Assembly (NCBI GenBank): GCA_029779995.1
Contig: JAKOZM010000367.1
Location: forward strand, 1-8,976
DNA length: 8,976 nucleotides
Source of the DNA: Actinomycetes bacterium
GTDB taxonomy: Bacteria > Actinomycetota > Actinomycetes > S36-B12 > UBA10799
Reading direction: 5' to 3'
Part shown: piece after piece, positions 1 through 6,326 of the stretch
Numbering within the stretch: position 1 is the stretch's first letter
Layout: every line of letters begins with the position of its first letter
Position numbers and translations under genes: made by a program
The notes under the pieces: model-generated
What the model was told of the DNA's origin: nothing
The model's database searches: none
What the model saw: only the letters and a program-made list of their open reading frames with translations

Positions 1-2331
1 ATCAGTGGTGACCACCTGTACTGGATGAGCGTGGATGCCTCGATGACCGATGAGTCTTGTCGTGAGTTGCTGGCCACCTCGGTGGATGCGCCGGACCGTT
101 CGGGGATCGATGGCGTCCTGCAGCGTTTGGAGTCCAGCCCGCCGTGCTGGCTGATTGTCGACGGTGTCTCGTCGACCTGGCACCCCGGTTTCGCCCGCGA
201 CCTGCTGGCCCTGGCCGAGCACTTGCCGGATGTGTGTCGGATGGCGATCGCCTCGCCGCACTGGTTCGGGCCCCTTCCGCGCGCATTGCGGCTGTCTGAG
301 GAGGATCTCGCGTTCACCGACGACGAGGCGATGGAGTTGCTGCAGAGGCGGCAGGCGGAGATCGACATCGATGCCGCCGACGACGTGCTCGACCTGTGCC
401 AGGGGTGGGGTGCGGCCCTGGTCAGCGCGGCCACGCAGGCGCCTTCGGACGCGGTGGCACGTTGGTTGACGACTGCGGGGGCCGTCACTCTGTTCGGGTC
501 GTGGTTCGCCTCCTTGCCGAGCGCGCAGCAGGACTTCCTGCGGTCCACGCGGGTTCTCCGGGGCCTGTGCGGCGCAAACACCACGGCGCTGGCCGCGACT
601 GCCCAGGCCGGCGAGATGCTGCTGACGCTCGACGCGTCCCACGCCTACCTCACCGAGACCACCCCGATGATCGAAGGGACGGGTCGCTGGTGGCTTCGGC
701 ACCCGTTGCTGACGGCCTACCTGGATCAGATGTCCGGTGGGGACGAGCTGGCGGACCAGTCGCGGGCGGCGGACTGGTACCTGGGCACCGAAGATGTCGA
801 GTCGGTGATGCACCACCTGCTGGCGGCGGGCCGTATGAAGGAGGCGGGCGCCTATCTCACTGATCACGAGTCCGTGCTGCTCAGCGTCGGTGGTAACGCG
901 GACAAGGTGCTCACCTGGTACGACCAGATGGGCGACGCCATCGACGACCGTTATACGCACTTGCTGCGGATCGGTTGGGGGCAGGCGTTGAGCCACGACA
1001 TCGTGGGTGCCGATGCCACCGTAAATCGCATCAACAGCGAACTGAATGCACAGCACGACCCGTCCCAGCCAGGCAGCAGGCGCTCGGGCTGGGTGGCCGA
1101 GGTGGCGCTGCTGCGGTCCTATCTCGGCACGTTCCATGCAGATCCGGCGACGGTGATCTCGGGTGCGCGGCGTGTGCTGGCCGAACCTGCCGAACACGTC
1201 AACAGTGACTCGATGCAGCTCGCTCCGATCCTCGCGGCGCGGGGGTTGATCTGGTCGGGACAGGCGGAGGCGGCGGCAGAGATCCTGGCGCCGAAGGCTG
1301 GGCGACCATTGCCCAATGACGTCATGCGCGAGACCCATCTCGGTATCGCGCAGGCGTTGTGCGACGTCTCCAACGGCTACGTGCGACGCGGCAAGACGCG
1401 CATCGAGGCCGCGGTGCGGTGGATGAACCGGAACAACCTGGCGCACGACACCTTGCAGTTCGGTCCTGCGGTGGCAGTGCTGGCGGAGGTGAACCTCGAG
1501 CTGGGTGACGTGGAGTCCGCCCGCATCCTGGCCCATCAGGCGCTCGAGGATGCCCACCGCGGCGACGTTCTGGCGGAGATCGCGTGGGCACATCTGGTGA
1601 TCGCCCGCTGTCATCTGAACGCGGGTGACTATGGGGCGGCCATCCGGTCGCTGGCGGAATCACGCGTTTTTGCCACGCGCGATGTTGCCGACAGCGCGAT
1701 GGCCGTCGTGATTGACCGGTCGCGTGCCGAGGCGCACCTCGCTGCTGGTGATGTCGTGCGGGCTGTGCGCATCATCAGAGGGCTGCCCTCCGGTGACGCG
1801 CGCGCCCTGCTGTGGGCCCGCGCCGGCGTCAGCCGGCAGCCCGCGGTTGCTCGCCGGACCCTGGAGAGCGTGCACTCGACTATGCCTCGCACCGTGGCCG
1901 AGCGGCATCGGCTGCTGGCGGCGATCTACATGCGGGTCAGCCGCCGGATGGCGCAGGGCCACTTGCGTAAGGCCGCGGCCATCGCGCACACGAACGGACT
2001 GGGGCAGTTGTTCCACTGCTCCGAGACCGGTCTGCTGACCTTGGCCGAGAGCACCGCGCTGGAGTATCAGGACGACAACCTCATGTGGCTGCTGCAGGTG
2101 AAGTCGGCGCCGCTGGTGGCCGCGAGCGGTCCTGAGACGCCGTTGAGCCGCGGGGAGATGCAGTTGCTGTCGGTGCTGCCGTCGCGGGCCAAGAACGGCG
2201 AGATCGCCGCCGATATGGGGGTCTCCATCAACACCGTGAAGACCCGGTTGCGGCGGCTGTACGCGAAGCTGGACGTCAACACCCGGGATGAGGCGATCGA
2301 GGTGGCCCGGCGGCGGGGTTTGCTGACGTAG
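1..2331 (+). CDS. MalT/LAL-type LuxR-family transcriptional regulator, 5'-partial
   Basis: The reading frame is open from base 1, so the gene begins upstream; 776 residues are visible. The first residues (ISGDHLYWMSVD) match the 'WLSLD' strand that follows the P-loop in MalT-like STAND ATPases, so the P-loop itself lies outside the window. A Walker-B-like strand WLIVDG is at visible residues 50-55, followed by the family-typical stretch ending in DLAFTDDEA (about 102-110). A long helical, TPR-like region covers about 250-690. A LuxR (GerE) helix-turn-helix domain occupies about 715-776, with GEIAADMGVS and NTVKTRLRRLYAKL as turn and recognition helix. Family members are cytoplasmic DNA-binding activators that respond to ligands or partner proteins; the signal here is unknown. 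The Walker-B second acid is Gly and the usual sensor 'SR' is SP (85-86), so ATP hydrolysis is doubtful. The family is secure; targets are not. Confidence 0.9.
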   Translation: MSGDHLYWMSVDASMTDESCRELLATSVDAPDRSGIDGVLQRLESSPPCWLIVDGVSSTWHPGFARDLLALAEHLPDVCRMAIASPHWFGPLPRALRLSEEDLAFTDDEAMELLQRRQAEIDIDAADDVLDLCQGWGAALVSAATQAPSDAVARWLTTAGAVTLFGSWFASLPSAQQDFLRSTRVLRGLCGANTTALAATAQAGEMLLTLDASHAYLTETTPMIEGTGRWWLRHPLLTAYLDQMSGGDELADQSRAADWYLGTEDVESVMHHLLAAGRMKEAGAYLTDHESVLLSVGGNADKVLTWYDQMGDAIDDRYTHLLRIGWGQALSHDIVGADATVNRINSELNAQHDPSQPGSRRSGWVAEVALLRSYLGTFHADPATVISGARRVLAEPAEHVNSDSMQLAPILAARGLIWSGQAEAAAEILAPKAGRPLPNDVMRETHLGIAQALCDVSNGYVRRGKTRIEAAVRWMNRNNLAHDTLQFGPAVAVLAEVNLELGDVESARILAHQALEDAHRGDVLAEIAWAHLVIARCHLNAGDYGAAIRSLAESRVFATRDVADSAMAVVIDRSRAEAHLAAGDVVRAVRIIRGLPSGDARALLWARAGVSRQPAVARRTLESVHSTMPRTVAERHRLLAAIYMRVSRRMAQGHLRKAAAIAHTNGLGQLFHCSETGLLTLAESTALEYQDDNLMWLLQVKSAPLVAASGPETPLSRGEMQLLSVLPSRAKNGEIAADMGVSINTVKTRLRRLYAKLDVNTRDEAIEVARRRGLLT

Positions 2332-2417
2332 GCGGGGCGCGCTGGGCGGTCACGTGTCGATTTTGGACAGCGGGAGTGATCATCTTGCACAGACTTCACC
2401 AACCACCGAGGTCTTCT

Positions 2418-2439
2418 GGGGTTGTTGGCCACGAACCCC
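2418..2439. promoter_or_regulatory. 22-bp imperfect palindrome, candidate operator
   Basis: The sequence reads GGGGTT, two bases, TGGCCA, two bases, AACCCC. Nine of eleven symmetric base pairs match around the centre at 2428/2429. It lies 86 bp after the regulator stop and 83 bp before the thioesterase start, in the only sizeable intergenic gap of the window. No T-run follows, so it does not look like an intrinsic terminator. A dimeric regulator site is inferred, not shown. An overlapping inverted repeat, GTTGGC (2424-2429) with GCCAAC (2449-2454), could form an alternative RNA stem. Confidence 0.4.
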
Positions 2440-2505
2440 GCGCAAACTGCCAACGTCGCGGGAAAAGTGGCGTCGGCACCCACCCGCCCACGACCGAAGC
2501 GCTGC

Positions 2506-2509
2506 GGAG
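2506..2509 (+). promoter_or_regulatory. Possible ribosome binding site of the thioesterase gene
   Basis: GGAG lies 13 bases before the ATG at 2523, which is longer than the usual spacing. No better site is seen in front of the alternative ATG at 2547, so this gives only mild support to the 2523 start. Confidence 0.35.
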
Positions 2510-2522
2510 AATACTGCGACCC

Positions 2523-3299
2523 ATGGACCTGGAATCGGCTCTGCACATGGAACCCATCACCGAAGGCCTGGCGGCGGTGATCCCGACCGGGTGGGATCAG
2601 GGCCGCACGACGTTCGGCGGGTTGGTGGCCGCCTACTTGGCCCGAGCAGTCGAAACCAACCACCCACGGGCGATCCGCAGCGTCGACGCCTACTTCCTGG
2701 AACCCGTCCCGGCCGGCCCGATCGAGTTGCTCGAGACCGGCCTGCGCGAAGGCAAGTACGTCAGCCACGTCGAACAGACGATGACCGTGGGTGGCAAGCC
2801 TGTGGCCGTCGCAAGGTTCCTGCTCGCCGACCCCGAACCGGGCCCCTTCGACACCGTTCCCACGGCCCCGGAGCCGACGAAGACCCTCGAGGAATGCACC
2901 CGCATGCCGTTCATCGAAGGGATGACGCCCACCTTCACCCAGCAATTCGACATCCGCCTCGGCGAGGGCAGCCTGCCGTTCTCCGGGTCGACGCAGGCAG
3001 TGATCGGGGGCTTCGTGCGCAACATCGGCACTGCGACCGGTGTGGCCGCCATGCTCACCCATATCGACGCCTGGCCGCCGCCGGTCCTGGCCCTCGTCCA
3101 GCAAGCGGCAGCCGCCAGCACCGTGCGTTGGCACGTGCAGTTCCACGCCGATGTGCGCGACGCCGACGGCGAGCAGTGGTCGTGGATGCGCAATGAAGCG
3201 ACCTGGCGTTCGGGACGGCTGGCCACGGTCGTCGGCCCGCTCGTACGCGAGGGCCGCAGCGTCGCCTATTGCGAGCAGACGATCGCCATGTACCTGTGA
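2523..3299 (+). CDS. TesB-like acyl-CoA thioesterase (double hotdog)
   Basis: A 258-residue protein of the acyl-CoA thioesterase II / 4HBT_3 type, which hydrolyses acyl-CoA to free acid and CoA in the cytoplasm. The first hotdog spans about 10-105: GWDQGRTTFGG (23-33) leads the central helix, and RSVDAYFLEPVPAGP (52-66) and HVEQTMTVGGKPVAVARFLL match family strands. The second hotdog spans about 140-258 and ends in the typical GRSVAYCEQTIAMYL, where Q252 matches the catalytic-site Gln of E. coli TesB. The expected Asp at the start of the second-domain strand is not obvious (STVRWHVQF, 199-207), so activity is less certain than fold. The frame extends upstream to 2376, but those 49 codons look non-coding (Pro/Arg-rich, no family similarity), so the ATG at 2523 was chosen. 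The gene stands alone behind a 191-bp gap and is convergent with the YceI-like gene. Substrate unknown. Confidence 0.8.
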   Translation: MDLESALHMEPITEGLAAVIPTGWDQGRTTFGGLVAAYLARAVETNHPRAIRSVDAYFLEPVPAGPIELLETGLREGKYVSHVEQTMTVGGKPVAVARFLLADPEPGPFDTVPTAPEPTKTLEECTRMPFIEGMTPTFTQQFDIRLGEGSLPFSGSTQAVIGGFVRNIGTATGVAAMLTHIDAWPPPVLALVQQAAAASTVRWHVQFHADVRDADGEQWSWMRNEATWRSGRLATVVGPLVREGRSVAYCEQTIAMYL

Positions 3300-3731
3300 T
3301 CAGCCGAGGTGCAGGTTTCCGTCGATGTCCACCTCGAGATGCTTCACGTGTCCCATCCCCGGCAGCGGGACGTGCAGATCGCTGAACGTGGACGTGCCAG
3401 CCACAGCCACGACGCCCTCCTGCACGTCAGCGCTGAGGTCCAGCGGGACGCTGATCCGTCCGGCGGTGGCCTTGCCTGTGAACGTGTCCCCGTCGCGTTG
3501 CCCGGTGAACGTGAGCGTCCCGGTCGTGATCTCGTGGATCAGGGCATGCACCTCGGGGTCGAGCAGCGGGTTGCCGGTGCTCACCTCATCGAGGCGCACC
3601 GTGAAGGTGAGGTCGGAATCGGAGATCTCCCCGTCGACGATCGGTGCTGTCGCGTGGATGGTCAGCAGGCCGATCCGGCTCGTGCGGATGCGCATGATGC
3701 TGGCGTCGCTGACGACGGGGCGAGTGCTCAC
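3300..3731 (-). CDS. Short YceI-like domain protein
   Basis: A 143-residue protein with a GTG start. Alternating beta-strand stretches and SDLTFTVRLDEVSTGNPLLD (39-58) resemble the YceI strand that ends in 'SIDTGN..rD'. TLTFTG (72-77), GKATAGRISVPLDLS (86-100) and a closing LEVDIDGNLHL fit the later strands of the lipocalin-like barrel. YceI proteins bind polyisoprenoid or other amphiphilic molecules. This one is shorter than the usual 170-190 residues and has no signal peptide, so it should be cytoplasmic. AGGG (3742-3739) sits seven bases before the start, inside the end of the upstream gene, and only four bases separate the two genes, so they are probably cotranscribed and perhaps translationally coupled. 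The similarity is moderate; it could be another beta-barrel family. Confidence 0.6.
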   Translation of the reverse strand: MSTRPVVSDASIMRIRTSRIGLLTIHATAPIVDGEISDSDLTFTVRLDEVSTGNPLLDPEVHALIHEITTGTLTFTGQRDGDTFTGKATAGRISVPLDLSADVQEGVVAVAGTSTFSDLHVPLPGMGHVKHLEVDIDGNLHLG

Positions 3732-3735
3732 CCGT

Positions 3736-5691
3736 TCACCCTAAGGTGGCCTCCGCCGGCGGTCGCGGTGTGCCGAAGAAGAAGCCCTGCCCACGTTGGA
3801 AGCCCAGCTTGCGCACCAGCGCGGCCTGTTCGGCGGTCTCGATCCCTTCGGCAGTCGTGACCAGACCCAATTGACCGGCCAGCGCCACCAGCCCGCGGAC
3901 CAGGCGCGCGTGCGATTCACTGTTCTGGACCGCCGCGATCAGTGTCCGGTCGACCTTGATGCCGCTGACCGCCAGATCGGGCAGCAGCGCCAGTTCCACG
4001 GGCTGGCGGCCGAAGCCGTCGAGGGTGATGCCCGCCCCGGCATCGCGCAGCTGGCGCAGCGCCCGCAGACCCTCCGCCGGGGCCGCCGCCGGGATCAGCA
4101 CCTCCACCTCCAAGCGCTGCGGGGCCACCCCGGCGTCGCGCAGACAGGCCAGCACCGACTCGGCGTAATCCGGGGTGCACAGCTCGGCCCACGACACGTT
4201 CACGCTCAGGCGCAGATCAGGGACCCCGGCGACCACCCGCACTGCCTGCGCAAGGACGTCGCGGCCGATCTCCACGATGGCTCCGGACTCCTCGGCCCGT
4301 TGCAGGAAGTCCGCGGGGAGCAGGGTGCGGTCGTCGGGCAGATCCAGGCGCGCGAACGCCTCGAGGGCGACCGTCGAATCGCCGTCGAGGGACACGATGG
4401 GCTGCACCAGCAGTCTCGTCTCCTTGCGGTCCAAGGCCAGCGTGAGGTCGGAGGCGCTCTCGGGGTCCTTGCTCGGGACCGTGCGGATGCTGCCGCGCCC
4501 CGACCGCTTGGCCTGATACATCGCCGCGTCCGCGTCGTTGAGGATGGCGTTGATGGCGGCCGCATTCGGATCGAGGTCCCCGCTGTGCAGGCTGACCCCG
4601 ATGCTCACGCTGAAGTGCAGCGGGCGGCCGTCCACCATGATCGGGCGGGTCGCCGAGGTCTGCAGGACCGAGGCGATGGTCCGGGCGGCCTGCTCGTCGA
4701 CATCCTCGAGCAGCACCACGAACTCGTCGCCGCCGAACCGCGCCACCACGTCGGCCTGCCGTACCGACTCCTGCAGGCGCCGCGCGATCGCGATCAGCAC
4801 CCGGTCGCCCACAGCATGGCCGAGGGAGTCGTTGATCTGTTTGAACGCATCGACGTCGCAGAAGAGCAGCGCGATCCCAGCGCCCGTGTGGGATGCGCGG
4901 ATCATGGCCTGCCCGAGCCGCTCGTTCATCACCATCCGGTTCGGTAGACCGGTCAGCGGATCGTGGGTCGCGCGATGGGCCAGTTGGCGCTGCAGGTGCT
5001 TACGGAACGAGATGTCGATGTGGCGCACCACGGCTCCGCCGGTGGGCAGCGGGTCCACCTGCAAACTGTAGGAACGATCCCCGTGCTCAGTTCCGGTGTC
5101 GTAGTCGGACTGGAACGCGGGCAGCGTTCCCCGCAGCACCGCTTCGATGCCCTCCGCGGCGATGCGGGCGGGCCGGGACACCTGGCCGCGCAGTGCGTGC
5201 GGGTAGAGCGAACCGACAGCGCTGCGCTCGATGACCCCCCGGTGCGAGGCCGGGGTCTGGGTCCACGCGGCATTGGTCTGCACCACCACGCCATCGCCGT
5301 CGAGGATGGCGGCCTGGTCGGCGAACGCCTCCAGCATGCCGTCGGCCAGGGCCGCCCGGGCCAACACCCTCTGCAGCATGGCCGGCGTGCCCAATGCCGG
5401 GCACGCCTCGTCAAGCAGTTCTTGGGCCGGGTGCAGGGGATACCGGGCGGGCAGTGCGAGGACGGCTACCGGTGCGTGGTCGGGCTCGGCTGGCGTGCGC
5501 ATGACCGCCGTGGCAGGACCCCACACCGGGTCGCCCGGGGACAGCACGCCGGCCTGATCGGCGCCGCGGATGGCGGCCAGGCACAACACCCCGTCAGCGT
5601 CGGCGACCCACAGCGCGGACTGCTCGGAGCCGATGGCGTCCAGCAGCGTCTCGCACACGTACTCCAGGCCGCCCCATTGAAATGCACCCAC
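3736..5691 (-). CDS. GAF-like/PAS/GGDEF/EAL cyclic-di-GMP protein
   Basis: 651 residues with a GTG start, the first usable start after the ppa stop. Residues 1-115 look GAF-like. A PAS domain covers about 118-230 (AILDGDGVVVQTNAAW; DPLPTGGAVVRHIDIS). The GGDEF domain (about 240-405) has DPLTGLPNR, metal Asp D279, guanine-binding N287 and D296, an intact GGDEF at 320-324 and an RxxD I-site at 311-314 with the standard five-residue spacing. It should therefore make c-di-GMP from two GTP and be product-inhibited. The EAL domain (about 415-651) keeps E444, N498, E530, D558, K579, E615 and Q635. However, EAL reads EAF, the DDFG motif reads DGFG (G559), the loop-6 sequence is GRQPVEL, and the Glu three residues after E530 is Ile (I533). 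Phosphodiesterase activity is therefore unlikely. There is no membrane segment, so it should be cytosolic. It lies between ppa (51-bp gap) and the YceI-like gene (4 bp). Confidence 0.92.
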   Translation of the reverse strand: MGAFQWGGLEYVCETLLDAIGSEQSALWVADADGVLCLAAIRGADQAGVLSPGDPVWGPATAVMRTPAEPDHAPVAVLALPARYPLHPAQELLDEACPALGTPAMLQRVLARAALADGMLEAFADQAAILDGDGVVVQTNAAWTQTPASHRGVIERSAVGSLYPHALRGQVSRPARIAAEGIEAVLRGTLPAFQSDYDTGTEHGDRSYSLQVDPLPTGGAVVRHIDISFRKHLQRQLAHRATHDPLTGLPNRMVMNERLGQAMIRASHTGAGIALLFCDVDAFKQINDSLGHAVGDRVLIAIARRLQESVRQADVVARFGGDEFVVLLEDVDEQAARTIASVLQTSATRPIMVDGRPLHFSVSIGVSLHSGDLDPNAAAINAILNDADAAMYQAKRSGRGSIRTVPSKDPESASDLTLALDRKETRLLVQPIVSLDGDSTVALEAFARLDLPDDRTLLPADFLQRAEESGAIVEIGRDVLAQAVRVVAGVPDLRLSVNVSWAELCTPDYAESVLACLRDAGVAPQRLEVEVLIPAAAPAEGLRALRQLRDAGAGITLDGFGRQPVELALLPDLAVSGIKVDRTLIAAVQNSESHARLVRGLVALAGQLGLVTTAEGIETAEQAALVRKLGFQRGQGFFFGTPRPPAEATLG

Positions 5692-5742
5692 AAAATGCTC
5701 TTCGTCCGCACAGGCCGCAGCGTTGAGTCCTCGGCGGTTAGT

Positions 5743-6279
5743 TCACTCCTCGGGCGTCACGTCGGCGAACAGGCTGGGCCCGCTGGCGATGCCGTGGCCG
5801 TGCTCGAGGAAGCGCTCCTGCGAGGCAACGACCTCGCGCTCGGCGGCCGTGCGGTTCTCCCACGTAGCGCCCTCGACGGACTTGCCCGGCTCGAGGTCCT
5901 TGTAGACCTCGAAGAAGTGCTGCACCTCGAGACGGTCGAACTCGGGCATGTGGTAGATGTCGCGCAGGTGCTCGAGACGGGGGTCGGCGACCGGCACGCA
6001 GATCAGCTTGTCGTCGCCGCCGGCCTCATCGGTCATGCGGAACATGCCGATCGTGCGGCAGCGGATCAGGCAGCCGGGGAACGTCGGCTCGGCGACCAGG
6101 ACCAGGGCGTCCAGCGGGTCGCCGTCCTCCCCTAGCGTGTTGTCGACGAATCCGTAATCGTGGGGGTACCTCGTGGAGGTGAAGAGCATCCGGTCCAGTT
6201 TCAGCCGGCCTGTCTCATGGTCGACCTCGTACTTGTTCCGGCTGCCGCCGGGGATCTCAATGGTGACGTCGAATTCCAC
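5743..6279 (-). CDS. ppa: Inorganic pyrophosphatase (family I)
   Basis: 178 residues. It hydrolyses pyrophosphate to two phosphates in the cytoplasm, pulling biosynthetic reactions forward; the enzyme is a Mg-dependent hexamer in bacteria. The signature DGDPLDA is at 52-58, the N-terminus [23 protein letters not shown] matches mycobacterial Ppa residue for residue over most of its length, and GGDDK (87-91), [13 protein letters not shown] and other family stretches are present. The active-site-proximal His21 of M. tuberculosis Ppa is kept (H21), but the His86 position is Ala. The protein has about 16 extra C-terminal residues compared with the M. tuberculosis protein. The GTG start is supported by GGAG eight bases upstream. 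It is divergent from dacB and probably the first gene of a minus-strand unit with the cyclic-di-GMP protein. Confidence 0.97.
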   Translation of the reverse strand: MEFDVTIEIPGGSRNKYEVDHETGRLKLDRMLFTSTRYPHDYGFVDNTLGEDGDPLDALVLVAEPTFPGCLIRCRTIGMFRMTDEAGGDDKLICVPVADPRLEHLRDIYHMPEFDRLEVQHFFEVYKDLEPGKSVEGATWENRTAAEREVVASQERFLEHGHGIASGPSLFADVTPEE

Positions 6280-6287
6280 TGTTGCTG

Positions 6288-6291
6288 CTCC
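6288..6291 (-). promoter_or_regulatory. Ribosome binding site of ppa
   Basis: GGAG on the minus strand sits eight bases before the GTG codon at 6279. It decides the ppa start, which also matches the N-terminus of mycobacterial homologues. Confidence 0.65.
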
Positions 6292-6313
6292 AGTCTGTAT
6301 GCCTTGTGTGGCC

Positions 6314-6319
6314 TAGTCT
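6314..6319 (+). promoter_or_regulatory. Putative -10 element for leaderless dacB
   Basis: TAGTCT fits the actinobacterial TAnnnT -10 consensus and ends seven bases before the GTG at 6327. This would place the transcription start at or next to the start codon. No convincing -35 box and no Shine-Dalgarno sequence before that GTG are visible. Leaderless mRNAs are common in actinobacteria; this instance is inference. Confidence 0.4.
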
Positions 6320-6326
6320 TACTCAG

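Noticed and set aside
2354..2522. Upstream extension of the thioesterase frame (from 2376) and an overlapping frame starting at 2354.
   Set aside because: The 49 extra residues lack hotdog similarity, and the frame from 2354 yields a low-complexity Arg/Pro-rich product. The family N-terminus fits the ATG at 2523.
2067..3146. A 359-residue open frame on the minus strand across the regulator end and the thioesterase gene.
   Set aside because: It crosses the intergenic gap and is antisense to two genes with recognisable domains. No motif or start context supports it.
5689..5745. The ppa stop and the GGDEF/EAL start are in the same frame, with 17 sense codons between, so stop readthrough could fuse the two proteins.
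   Set aside because: Same-frame neighbours occur by chance one time in three. There is no readthrough signal or SECIS-like element visible, and each protein is complete alone.
3796..6135. Long open frames on the plus strand opposite the GGDEF/EAL and ppa genes (3796-4947 and 4963-6135).
   Set aside because: Their products are rich in Arg, Gly, Gln and His without family motifs, and they lie fully antisense to two clearly recognised genes. This is the usual shadow of GC-rich codon use.
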